NCBI RefSeq assembly: GCF_014192515.1 | Contig: NZ_JACHYB010000001.1 | Location: forward strand, 1,798,001 to 1,862,000 | DNA length: 64,000 nucleotides | Direction: 5' to 3' | Source: Microbacter margulisiae | GTDB taxonomy: Bacteria; Bacteroidota; Bacteroidia; Bacteroidales; Paludibacteraceae | Shown here: positions 9,045-21,169 of the stretch, one piece after another | Position numbering within the stretch: position 1 is the stretch's first letter | Layout: the number at the start of each line of letters is the position of its first letter | Made by a program: the position numbers and the translations under genes | The notes under the pieces: model-generated | The model's database searches: none | What the model was told of the DNA's origin: nothing | Seen by the model: only the letters and a program-made list of their open reading frames with translations

Positions 9045-10520
9045 TTAACGTCCACTCAATTTCAATATTGAGAAAAGCGAATTTATGGTAACTTTCCCTG
9101 CTTCATAATCTCTCAACAAAGATACAATTTTCTTCTCATTCCAATGGTTCCATAAAGGTTTTGTAATGGAGATGTTGTCTCTATTTGCATTTTTTGGACA
9201 GTTCGTAAAGTGACCTCTCCAATGATTATGCAAAAAAGAATAAGCCGTTGCTTCCCCATATTTACATGTAAAAGTATCCGTAGTCACAAAGTAATTATGT
9301 GTAAAGGAAATATGAGAAGGCCAATCGCCGCCCCATGTATTGAATGTGATTAAGGATTTGTCTTCTTTTGAATTCACAGCTCTGTCCCGAATCACAATAT
9401 TATGGTAAATTTTGATATCCTTCACAGGCCCCGTTATATGAAAAATGGGAGAGAAGCCAGCGCTTTTCCATGTTACGCGTCCTCCATCGTTATAACTAAT
9501 ATTGTATCGTATAACAGTTCCATTATTCCCGGCTTCATTTCCTTTTGTGGGCGAACAGATTAAAAAGAATCCACCCAGATTATCATGGCTGTAATTATAC
9601 TGAAAAACAGAATGTTTACAATTCCAATCCGAGTCATAACCCTGGCTATCCCAGGGCCCGGCCATATAAGCAACTTCATTATATTGAATCAACGTATTAT
9701 CGCAACTCCATGGCCATATTCCCGCAGAGGCATCTCCTTCAGGGAATCGTTGTCCACCTTTAATCAAACGGTTATATTCTACAATAGCTCCGTCACATCC
9801 AATAGGGACAATACCATCGCCGCCAATGTCATATAATTCGTTTCCGCGAATTACAACATGAAGGTTAGGATACCAATTGTCACGACGCGTATATCCTCCT
9901 CCGGTAATGCCATTCCGGTCGGTGCGCACCAGTTTGCAATTTTCAATCAGCAATCCGTCAAATCTTGATTTAATCCTGTTCCCCCGATTATCCCAACTAA
10001 TACCGGCGCCACCACCCAGTGCCTTAATGTCTGATCCATTTACATCATGTATATACAGATGATCTAAGGATATTTGGCGAGCTTCACCATAATTATCAAG
10101 AAACAAATAGACTCCTTTCCGCAAAGGTTTTCTGGTAACGCCGGTATTTGTAATCTCAAGATTTTTAACAGTTACATAAGATGAGTTGTATAACAGAACC
10201 GCCTCTTCGAATTGTCCGTCCGCTGCAATGACAGGCATTGAACCGGATCCATAAGAACTAAACAGAATAATCTTTTTCTTCTCTCCCTGAACATGTATCT
10301 TCAATTGCCCGTGAAAAACAGTTCCGCAAGCAAACAGAACGGAATCTCCCGGTAAAAAGGAACTGTCATTAACCTTTTGCAGGGTTTTCCAGGGCAGATT
10401 GGCAGATATCCCCTCATTTGCATCATTCCCAATAACCGGATTTACATAAAACGACCGGGCATCTAAAAAAGAGTATGGCAATACAGCAAAAATCAGGATG
10501 ATCCAAAGAATTTTTGTCAT
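9045..10520 (-). CDS. Secreted right-handed parallel beta-helix protein
   Basis: 491 residues with a clear signal peptide (residues 1-22, MTKILWIILIFAVL...DARS). The start FYVNPVIGNDANEG followed by WKTLQKV is the standard entry into a beta-helix of the pectate-lyase-like superfamily. Repeating short coils with N and G turns follow (VTVKNLEITNTG, FDGLLIENCKLVR, GNELYDIGGDGI, NTLIQYNEVAY, NCKHSVFQYNYSHDN). Members are lyases, glycosidases or epimerases; no family-specific catalytic triad is recognisable to me. It lies in the PUL operon between GH2 and GH43 (44 and 85 bp gaps), so it probably acts on a side chain of the same glycan or binds it. Confidence 0.75.
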   Translation of the reverse strand: MTKILWIILIFAVLPYSFLDARSFYVNPVIGNDANEGISANLPWKTLQKVNDSSFLPGDSVLFACGTVFHGQLKIHVQGEKKKIILFSSYGSGSMPVIAADGQFEEAVLLYNSSYVTVKNLEITNTGVTRKPLRKGVYLFLDNYGEARQISLDHLYIHDVNGSDIKALGGGAGISWDNRGNRIKSRFDGLLIENCKLVRTDRNGITGGGYTRRDNWYPNLHVVIRGNELYDIGGDGIVPIGCDGAIVEYNRLIKGGQRFPEGDASAGIWPWSCDNTLIQYNEVAYMAGPWDSQGYDSDWNCKHSVFQYNYSHDNLGGFFLICSPTKGNEAGNNGTVIRYNISYNDGGRVTWKSAGFSPIFHITGPVKDIKIYHNIVIRDRAVNSKEDKSLITFNTWGGDWPSHISFTHNYFVTTDTFTCKYGEATAYSFLHNHWRGHFTNCPKNANRDNISITKPLWNHWNEKKIVSLLRDYEAGKVTINSLFSILKLSGR

Positions 10521-10564
10521 ACAATATTCTGTTTGATCACATGATACATTAATCGAATATCTTT

Positions 10565-13762
<3,198 letters not shown>

Positions 13763-14007
13763 TCATTCTGACTTGTTCTGTTGTTGTTTTTTTAGATAAT
13801 CGGGTCTGACATTGCCCTAAGGATACCCGCTCTGTCTGCTATGATTTTTTTATCATGTCTTTGTTGGAACTTTGTACATAGAAAGAAGTTCGGTTTTATG
13901 GCTTTTCTTTTCATAAAGCCGACTCTTTCTTTTAGAGTATTTATTACAGCCAACATGTCTTCACTTATAACAAACAAGACAGGCAAAACGCCAAAGCAGG
14001 TAGCGAA

Positions 14008-15834
14008 TCATTGCAGTTTATTCAGAATCGGATGATCAACACCCCGCAACCGGGTCTGCTCAGGTTTATTCAGCTCCAATACCTCTATTCGGTTAGCTCC
14101 TTTATGTAGCCATTCCACCGGCACATAAACAGTTTGCTGTGGTCCTACCGACCAATAGCGTCCCAGGTTATGCCCGTTTATCCATATGCATCCTTTCCCC
14201 CATGTCTGCATATCCAGATAGGTGTCTCCTATCCGGGACAGCATCAGTGTTCCTTCCCGTAAAACTGGCTGGCCGGGAGCAAGGGATTGACGGGTCGCCT
14301 GAATGATTGGTTCACTGCTGAAAGGAAGTCGATACATCTTCCAATCGATCAGCTCTTTCCCCTGGAATAATACCTGATGCGTGATTCCCTTATGATTGTG
14401 TAGCAGGTATGGCCCAAAGTTAATCCTTCCTAGATTCTCTACAAGAATATCCATTCTTACCTTTCCTTTAGGCAGAATTACTTCCATGCTGTCTTGTCCC
14501 AGCCTCCGGTCAAGTGTTCCAATCTTTTTTCCGTTGATGAACAGCAGGGCGTAATCTCTCAACTGGTCTATTTTCAGCATACCTTTCCTTCCTCCATTCA
14601 TGGTGGTACGATAGAGAACAAAACCGTATGCCTGGTGTAGTTGCTCGAAGGTGAGTGGGGACCGGTTTGTAACAGGTACCGGCAATGCATTCATAAGATC
14701 TTCGGCTGCTGTAAAACGAACCCATGGGGTGGCAATGGCTTTCTTGGAGGCTGGAACAGGGGGTAAGGTTTCTCCCTTTGGAAGATATTTCTGAATGACC
14801 GACCGGAATAGATCATATTTCTTTGTCGGGTTGCCTGCTTCATCTAGCGGGGCGTCATAGTCGTAACTGCTGATCTCCGGCTCATAGGGTAAATGGTCGT
14901 TATAATTGGCTCCGTTCATAAACCCACGGGTCGTCCCACCATGAAACATATACATATTAATGGAGATGCCCGCTGCCAATACTGCATTTAACCTGGCAGC
15001 ACACGCTGATGCGCTTACCGTATGATGGGGTGCGCCCCACCAGTCAAACCACCCGGGGTACCATTCGGATATGAAATAAGGCCCTTTCCCGTTATTAACG
15101 GAACGGATAAGCTGTTTTGCCTTATGCGGGTCATCCAGCCCGTTCACGGCGGACAGTAAGCCGGGCAGATGTCCTGCCTGCATGGCATTGGCCGGGTCGC
15201 AGGTGTACAGGATACCGTCAAAGCCTGCTTCCCGGAATAAGTCCCGGTTCATACCCAGATAGGTGGTGTCATTGGAATAGCTCCCGTATTCGTTTTCTAC
15301 CTGCACCATCAGGATATTGCCCCCGTGGTTGATTTGCAGCGGTGCCAGTTGTTCTCCTACAGCTTTGATGTAGCTTTTGTAGGCTTGCATGTAATGGGGT
15401 TCCCTGCTGCGGACAACCAGGCCGGGGATGTTTTGCAACCAGTAGGGATAGCCTCCGAACTCCCATTCGGCACATACGTAAGGACTGGGGCGGATGATAA
15501 CCCACAGGCCTTCTTGTTGCGCCATCCGGACAAAAGCGGCTATATCCCGGTTGCCCGTGAAATCAAAATGTCCCGGCTCCGGTTCCTGTTCGTTCCAGAA
15601 GACATAGGTGCTGATGGTGTTTAACCCCATGGCTTTGGCCATCTCCATACGGCTGCGCCATGCCGCCCTCGGAATCCGCGTATAGTGGAGCTCTCCCGAA
15701 ATAATCTGAAAAGGTTTTCCGTCCAGTAAAAACGCGTTGTCTCCTAAAGTAAAGGTGTGCTGCGCGGAAGAGCCTTGTATTAAATTGATTCCTAAAAAAA
15801 GGAGGGCTAGAAAAATAGTTGTCTTTTTCATCAT
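14008..15834 (-). CDS. Secreted GH35 beta-galactosidase
   Basis: 608 residues from the ATG at 15834, which begins the signal peptide MMKKTTIFLALLFLG...SSAQ; an in-frame ATG at 15873 would add 13 residues before it. The GH35 start (FLLDGKPFQIISGELHYTRIP) is intact. The acid/base glutamate is in VQVENEYGSY (about 180) and the nucleophile in ISEWYPGWFDWW (about 257). C-terminal galactose-binding-like jelly rolls follow (GCIWINGHNLGRYW near 575). GH35 enzymes cleave terminal beta-1,3, 1,4 or 1,6 galactose. With the GH2, GH30 and GH43 enzymes it supports a galactan target. It is 150 bp after the GH30 gene. Confidence 0.93.
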   Translation of the reverse strand: MMKKTTIFLALLFLGINLIQGSSAQHTFTLGDNAFLLDGKPFQIISGELHYTRIPRAAWRSRMEMAKAMGLNTISTYVFWNEQEPEPGHFDFTGNRDIAAFVRMAQQEGLWVIIRPSPYVCAEWEFGGYPYWLQNIPGLVVRSREPHYMQAYKSYIKAVGEQLAPLQINHGGNILMVQVENEYGSYSNDTTYLGMNRDLFREAGFDGILYTCDPANAMQAGHLPGLLSAVNGLDDPHKAKQLIRSVNNGKGPYFISEWYPGWFDWWGAPHHTVSASACAARLNAVLAAGISINMYMFHGGTTRGFMNGANYNDHLPYEPEISSYDYDAPLDEAGNPTKKYDLFRSVIQKYLPKGETLPPVPASKKAIATPWVRFTAAEDLMNALPVPVTNRSPLTFEQLHQAYGFVLYRTTMNGGRKGMLKIDQLRDYALLFINGKKIGTLDRRLGQDSMEVILPKGKVRMDILVENLGRINFGPYLLHNHKGITHQVLFQGKELIDWKMYRLPFSSEPIIQATRQSLAPGQPVLREGTLMLSRIGDTYLDMQTWGKGCIWINGHNLGRYWSVGPQQTVYVPVEWLHKGANRIEVLELNKPEQTRLRGVDHPILNKLQ

Positions 15835-15984
15835 GTATGGTTTGTCTTGATAATCATAAAGCATACAGAACATGCTTTGATGTTATTGCATTAATTTATT
15901 GGTTATTGGTTATCGAAAAGCCCGTTGTATATCTAACATTATATCGTTTCTAAATGGCCTCGTTTTGAATGGCAATTTATTAAT

Positions 15985-17382
15985 TTAATCTGATACTTGA
16001 AATATAAATGTGGTGGTGGATTGGGGTTTTACCCAATAATCAAATGTAGTTCCTGCCGGTTTACTTGGTAGAGATATGGACTGGCAGTTTTCTTGCTCTG
16101 TCGTTTCTACAATCGACTTTATGGCTGCACACTGAAACTGGGACAGGTTTAATGTGATATGTTGTACTGATGTTTTTTCTTGGACGTATACAACCACTAG
16201 TCTTTTGTGGTCAGGGCTTAAAGCGCAAATCGAGTGTGGATCGTCATCTCCGATAAAGGTATAGCCTGGCAGAATGTATTTGGAAAACTGCTTACGTAAA
16301 TAATAACCTTTTGTCCGTTGGAATGTCTTGTCATGTTCATTGTAGCCTACCAATGCCCATACATCACCAAAACCTCCGCTCATATATTGCCAGTCACACC
16401 ATGCTGAGGGTTTTAGTTCCCGCATATCGGTAACGATGCGTTGAGCCATCAGTAAAAAGTTATCATAGCCTTGCAAACGAACATTTAAAGGCCCTGATTC
16501 GGATTGCCATAACCTGATATGATAATGTTTGGCAAGCTGATAGAGAGAATCCCGCTTGCTGCCGGTGTAACTGTGTGTGTTGATCTGACTGATTAAGGGG
16601 AGAATATTGTCTTTGGCGTAATGTTCTACACCTTTCAAACATGAATCTATACTATTAGCATCCATGGCAGAAATGCCACAATAGGACAACATACCTTTTT
16701 TTTGTAAAGTAGCATATAGGTCTTTAATCAACCGTTCCTGATTGGCTTGAGAAAAAGCACATCCTTCCTGACTGCCATAAGCTTTCCACCAATGGGCATA
16801 GGGTTCATTCACTGGAGCAATTGTGCTAAACCGGATCCCATAGGCATCATGGTAATGCTTGACCACTGCCACCAGATAATCAGCGAAAGCTTTGTAATAA
16901 TGGCTTTGCAGATTGTCTGTCCCATTGGTATTCCCGGATGTACACCCGCTGATAGTCATCCAGTAAGGAGGTGAATAGCTTGCAGCTTCGTAGATGGCGT
17001 TTGGCTCGAGCTGATGAATCTTTAAGAGTATCTTCCGTTGTCCGGCGTCTTGTGTCCAGTCATAATGGCTTTGCGGACTTGCTAAATAACCGGGCATCCG
17101 GGCATCCTTCCGCATATGGTGATGAGTTGGATTATCACCTCCGCCTATGTTAAAACGAAAGATGTTCATATGTAATTCTGAGGGACTTACCAGCCAGTTG
17201 CACAATGTATCCAGTTGGGTATCCGTGTAGTTGTCTCCTACCTCATGTGCCCACCACATTAAAGAGACTCCCCAGCCTGCAAAATGCTGATAACGGACAT
17301 CCGGATTGATTTTAATGACTTGCGATCCGAATATTTGCTGAAAAGCGAATGCTGCAAAAACTATTGACAATAAAGATTTCAC
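15985..17382 (-). CDS. Secreted GH30 glycosidase, endo-beta-1,6-galactanase-like
   Basis: 465 residues with a signal peptide (1-19). The GH30 opening YQHFAGWGVSLMWWAHEVG is followed by a (beta/alpha)8 barrel. The acid/base glutamate lies in APVNEPYAHWW (about 191) and the nucleophile in LWQSESGPLN (about 296). A beta-rich C-terminal domain ends in SQTTTFIF-like strands (STTTFIFQVSD). The GWGxSLxWWA pattern and the position in a galactan-type PUL fit subfamily GH30_5, known for endo-beta-1,6-galactanases; the subfamily call is inferred, since GH30 also holds glucosylceramidases and xylanases. The gene is preceded by a 567-bp gap and may have its own promoter there. Confidence 0.85.
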   Translation of the reverse strand: MKSLLSIVFAAFAFQQIFGSQVIKINPDVRYQHFAGWGVSLMWWAHEVGDNYTDTQLDTLCNWLVSPSELHMNIFRFNIGGGDNPTHHHMRKDARMPGYLASPQSHYDWTQDAGQRKILLKIHQLEPNAIYEAASYSPPYWMTISGCTSGNTNGTDNLQSHYYKAFADYLVAVVKHYHDAYGIRFSTIAPVNEPYAHWWKAYGSQEGCAFSQANQERLIKDLYATLQKKGMLSYCGISAMDANSIDSCLKGVEHYAKDNILPLISQINTHSYTGSKRDSLYQLAKHYHIRLWQSESGPLNVRLQGYDNFLLMAQRIVTDMRELKPSAWCDWQYMSGGFGDVWALVGYNEHDKTFQRTKGYYLRKQFSKYILPGYTFIGDDDPHSICALSPDHKRLVVVYVQEKTSVQHITLNLSQFQCAAIKSIVETTEQENCQSISLPSKPAGTTFDYWVKPQSTTTFIFQVSD

Positions 17383-17949
17383 GAGAAAATAGAGTTAACC
17401 TTAAACAAACAACTTTACAAAATAATAGATCAGATCAGATAGATTATAGGATTGTACAAAACATATAGCATCCATAATTAAACATGACCACAAAAATTAT
17501 GCTGATTTATTTTTGTAATAAAGATAACTCTTAATAAACTGACAATACAAAAATCACACATTCTAACAAGCCTCATTAATATATTAAAACGAATACTTTA
17601 AGCAAATCCATTATTCTAAACAACAAATAATCTATCACTAACTTACTGTAGTTTTAAACAAGATTTTCCCTTCCTTGCATGATTAAGAAAGGGAAAATCA
17701 AAGTATATAATGAAGTCATTTTGGCTTTTATTTTTAGAACGTTCAGTAAACATCTTGTGTATTATTTGATTCTTTCGCAGTCAGTCATTCATCAAAACAT
17801 CATCCGACAATATGCGACTACTGCGAAGTTAAAACATGCACACAACCTTTATTATAAGTCAAAACGACTTCATTATTTAAATACTTCAATTTTGAATTTT
17901 TCTTCTCACCATCCACTAAAAAGCGAACTTAACATTGATCAAGAAAATA
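17383..17949. other. Intergenic stretch between GH30 and GH5-like genes
   Basis: 567 bp, very AT-rich (17400-17660 especially). It contains the hairpin at 17662-17699, listed separately. A plus-strand open frame at 17679-18023 lacks any recognisable domain and overlaps the 3' end of the minus-strand gene, so I do not call it. No clear TAnnTTTG box was found on the minus strand. Confidence 0.5.
17662..17699 (-). terminator. Hairpin downstream of the GH5-like gene
   Basis: GATTTTCCCTTCCTT (17662-17676) pairs with AAGAAAGGGAAAATC (17685-17699) with one mismatch over 15 bp and an 8-nt loop. It lies about 250 nt after the GH5-like stop. It resembles the hairpin at 19554-19588. No long U tract follows, so it may pause or protect the transcript rather than end it. 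Confidence 0.5.
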
Positions 17950-19428
17950 TTATTGTTGCACAAACTGCCATTGTTGGTTATAGCTGGAATTACTATACCA
18001 TTGCTGTAAAGCACTCCCACTAGCAGTTAAACCTCCTGTGTCTAAACATTTTCCGGTAGCACGATTAATAAGCTTATAATATCCCGAACTGGCAAGAGCA
18101 ATTGTCCATTGTTGGGTATAACTCTGAGATCCGGGAGTGCCACGTGTCATTTGCAAAATGGCAGACCCATCTGTCGTATTATTACCTGCATCGAGACACA
18201 AGCCACCGCTTATGCTATAAATAGTATAATAACCATCAACGTACGTAATTTCCCAATTCTGATTGAGACTGGAACTACTGGTGTATTGATAAACATTAGA
18301 TGGACTAGTTGTTAAACCATAACTATCAAGATATAACCCTGTGGCCCGATTTTGCAATTTATATGTTCCATTGGCTTTGGCACCAAGCCATATAGGCGAA
18401 AGTCCCCATGACCATCTATACATATTTGCACATCCAGGATTTATTTCTACAAGAGTATCATTCTTATTAAACCAACGGTAAGTGTCGATATCATTTACCC
18501 CCGACCACGCAATTGTTCCAATGGAATTGTCTTTAGCATATGCAAGTGACCCGGTTAAAAAAGCAACATCATTTTCAGCTCCGGTCTGCCACTGCCACCA
18601 AAAATCAAACGTACGGAATGTCTCAACCCCTAATTCAGTAACAATAGTTCTTGACGCATAAGACCCTACTCTACTGGACATTATGTTATAATAATCTGAC
18701 CACACATTATAAGCACCCCAAAACCACCAATAGCAATGCAAACCAAGGTATTGGTTGCTGATAGCGGAACTACCTCCAATAGTTGTAACATCAGCAGCAT
18801 ATCCTGTTCCGTCGAATATACATTTATATGAAGATGGACTATAGATAGCCATAAAGTTACTATACAGCGTTAATAAATTAGATGTACTATAAGAATATGG
18901 CTCGTTAATTGGCTCATAAAGAACCATTGAATTGTTTTTATAAACATTATCAACGCTCGTCCACATCGCATGCCATTCTGTCGAATCAGTCACAACACCT
19001 CCTGTAGGACTCCAATAGCAAAGAATAACATGACATCCTTTTGAAACAATAGCATTAATAGCAGATTGATAAACAGGCCAATAACTTGAATTACTAGTTG
19101 TTGTATAAGTAATAGGCATACGAACAGTAGTTCCACCACTTGCCAGTACGGCATCCGCTATATTGCCAGCGACTGTAGCAGCTTGGGCAACTGTTGAAGA
19201 TGCAGTAAGCCCACTGGGCAATACCACACTGGAAGTTGGAGCGTTTCCATTAGGATCAGCCCAGTTAATGCCCCTTATCCCTATGGTATTTGTATTCGAA
19301 CTTGTTAATTGAGATGTATGCGTTTGATGATTACTTATTGTATCAAGTTCTTCAATAGCATTTTGCTGACAACTCGTCAAAAAAATTGCCAGACATAGTA
19401 ATATTAATTGCAGAATGTGTTTATTCAT
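17950..19428 (-). CDS. Surface lipoprotein: GH5-like endoglycosidase with ricin-type lectin domain
   Basis: 492 residues from the ATG at 19428; the ATG at 19464 would put 12 residues ahead of the signal peptide. A lipobox LAIFLTSC gives a lipidated cysteine. Residues about 50-330 form a clan GH-A barrel: IRGINWADPNG opening, TVRMPITY, acid/base glutamate in YEPINEPYSY (about 175), and nucleophile in IVTELGVETF (about 262). From about 360 to the end two ricin-B-like repeats occur (GTYKLQNRATGLYLD and YYKLINRATGKCLD, each ending in QQW or QNW), typical of carbohydrate binding. Placed directly after susD, it is the likely cell-surface endo-enzyme that cuts polymer for import. The barrel is most like GH5; the subfamily and linkage are unknown. 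Confidence 0.75.
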   Translation of the reverse strand: MNKHILQLILLCLAIFLTSCQQNAIEELDTISNHQTHTSQLTSSNTNTIGIRGINWADPNGNAPTSSVVLPSGLTASSTVAQAATVAGNIADAVLASGGTTVRMPITYTTTSNSSYWPVYQSAINAIVSKGCHVILCYWSPTGGVVTDSTEWHAMWTSVDNVYKNNSMVLYEPINEPYSYSTSNLLTLYSNFMAIYSPSSYKCIFDGTGYAADVTTIGGSSAISNQYLGLHCYWWFWGAYNVWSDYYNIMSSRVGSYASRTIVTELGVETFRTFDFWWQWQTGAENDVAFLTGSLAYAKDNSIGTIAWSGVNDIDTYRWFNKNDTLVEINPGCANMYRWSWGLSPIWLGAKANGTYKLQNRATGLYLDSYGLTTSPSNVYQYTSSSSLNQNWEITYVDGYYTIYSISGGLCLDAGNNTTDGSAILQMTRGTPGSQSYTQQWTIALASSGYYKLINRATGKCLDTGGLTASGSALQQWYSNSSYNQQWQFVQQ

Positions 19429-19553
19429 ACTAACCAAATTAATGTGATTATTTACAAACAACAAAGACTATATTATTTTATCATAGATCCTTCTATCCAC
19501 AACTCCAACTATCACCCAAAAACAGGATCTCTAACAAATATTAAAACGGGAAG

Positions 19554-19588
19554 TTTTCCCTTCCCTTGATTTAATAGAGAAGGGAAAA
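19554..19588 (-). terminator. Hairpin downstream of susD
   Basis: TTTTCCCTTC (19554-19563) pairs perfectly with GAAGGGAAAA (19579-19588) across a 15-nt loop, just after the susD stop. It could reduce read-through from susC/susD into the enzyme genes or stabilise the 3' end of the susCD message. Confidence 0.5.
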
Positions 19589-19600
19589 TTGAACTGTAAA

Positions 19601-21160
19601 TTAGTACCCCGGATTGTTAGGTAGTAAATTCTTATTAATTTCTATATCTGCCTCAGGTATAGGCCATAACCATCCTTTTGCCGCATCAAAAGTTCTTTTA
19701 TCAAGATCTATTTCTTTAAATACCCATTTGGAAGGATTTGAAGGATCTGATAATAGAGTTTTATCATATCCATATGCATCATGAACTAATGACGTATCTT
19801 TCCATCTCAGCATATCAGCATAACGAGTCCCTTCATTATAAAATTCAACCCTTCTTTCATGACGTAATATAGCCCGAAGTTGAGTTTGGCTCAATCCTGT
19901 ACCTTCCACGTCTTCTATTTTTGGCATATTAACCCTCGCTCTTACCTGATCAATTAAATCATATACTTCCTGCCCTGTGTTACCAGATTCAATGAGAGCT
20001 TCTGCTCGCATAAGCAAAATATCAGCATATCGCATTAAAATTGTATTCAGGGTACAGATATTTATTGCGTTTGAATTTTCAAGATCCGCATACTTACGGG
20101 CCCGGGCTCCCGTAAATGAAGCATTATTAGCAGGAATAAATACACTCGATCCAAATTGGGAACCTGGAAGAACCACTGAAGCAGCCAAACGGAGGTCGCG
20201 GTTTACAAAAGGATTTTGTGGATCATAGCCTGAATTTGAATTCGTTATTGGCAATCCATTCGTCATATAATATGAATCTATTAAACCACATGTTGCATTC
20301 CCTGTTGGCCAAACTTGGAACTGTAATGCAGAAGAGGGCCAAGGCTGCGGTTGAGACTGAACATACTGAATATCAAAAATCACTTCCTCATTATCTTCGT
20401 GATCTTCAGAAAAAAGTCCTGTATAGTCAGGATATAAATGATATGCATCTAAATTCATGACATCTTTACACGCCTGAGCCGCATCTGCCCATTCTCCATT
20501 ATAAAGCAGGATTCTAGCCTTAAAAGCCAATGCAGCCCCTTTAGTAGCACGCCCTACATCTGAACTTCCATATGACACTGGGAGAACAGAAGCAGCAGCA
20601 TCAAAATCAGCAAGGATTGCAGTTAAAACATCACTTTTAGAGGTACGCGATACATAGGCTTCACTCAAAGTTTGAACCTTAGTAATCAGCGGGACATCAC
20701 CAAAATAAGTAATAAGATCAGAATAAGCATAACCTCTTAAAAATTTGGCCTCAGCGATCATTTGATTCTTAATTGCATCACTCACGGTTGCATTATTCAT
20801 GTCCTGGATAAATTGATTTGCCCGGGCAACAATATTATAGTCCTGTGTCCATTTTGCATAAGGCGCCCAACTGGAGGAATTTGTAAGCCAATCACCTATT
20901 TCCTTTGAACCTTGCCATGAATCTTCACATAATCCATTATCCGACATAAAATCGTATTGGTAAAATTGAGTAGGAGTTGCATTCGGTTGAAGTGCACTAT
21001 AAACGCCCATCAGAGCCATTTTACATTGGGTTTCATTTTGAAAGAATGTAGCAGGTGACAATTCATCTTTTGGCGTTCTTATCAAGAAATCCTTTGAACA
21101 TCCAGATAAGGCGATCAAAAGCAAAAATGAAATGCTGATTTTATATATATTTTTCATCAC
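19601..21160 (-). CDS. SusD-like glycan-binding outer-membrane lipoprotein
   Basis: 519 residues with a lipobox (LLLIALSGCSK, lipidated Cys about 21). The N-terminal DFLIRTPKDELSPATFFQNE is the classical SusD start. TPR-type helices follow (AKFLRGYAYSDLITYFGDVPLI about 138-160; KGAALAFKARILLYNGEW about 208), and the C-terminus has the family features ILMRYADILLMRAEALIE, LRAILRHERRVEFYNEGTRYADMLRW and WPIPEADIEINKNLLPNNPGY. SusD proteins form the lid of the SusC transporter and bind the glycan at the surface. It lies 9 bp after susC. Confidence 0.96.
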   Translation of the reverse strand: MMKNIYKISISFLLLIALSGCSKDFLIRTPKDELSPATFFQNETQCKMALMGVYSALQPNATPTQFYQYDFMSDNGLCEDSWQGSKEIGDWLTNSSSWAPYAKWTQDYNIVARANQFIQDMNNATVSDAIKNQMIAEAKFLRGYAYSDLITYFGDVPLITKVQTLSEAYVSRTSKSDVLTAILADFDAAASVLPVSYGSSDVGRATKGAALAFKARILLYNGEWADAAQACKDVMNLDAYHLYPDYTGLFSEDHEDNEEVIFDIQYVQSQPQPWPSSALQFQVWPTGNATCGLIDSYYMTNGLPITNSNSGYDPQNPFVNRDLRLAASVVLPGSQFGSSVFIPANNASFTGARARKYADLENSNAINICTLNTILMRYADILLMRAEALIESGNTGQEVYDLIDQVRARVNMPKIEDVEGTGLSQTQLRAILRHERRVEFYNEGTRYADMLRWKDTSLVHDAYGYDKTLLSDPSNPSKWVFKEIDLDKRTFDAAKGWLWPIPEADIEINKNLLPNNPGY

Positions 21161-21169
21161 TATAATTAT

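Noticed and set aside
13792..14035. Two 64-codon frames between GH2 and GH35
   Set aside because: Overlapping on opposite strands across small hairpins, with no domain.
17679..18023. 114-codon plus-strand frame
   Set aside because: AT-rich, no domain, overlaps the hairpin and the 3' end of the GH5-like gene on the other strand.
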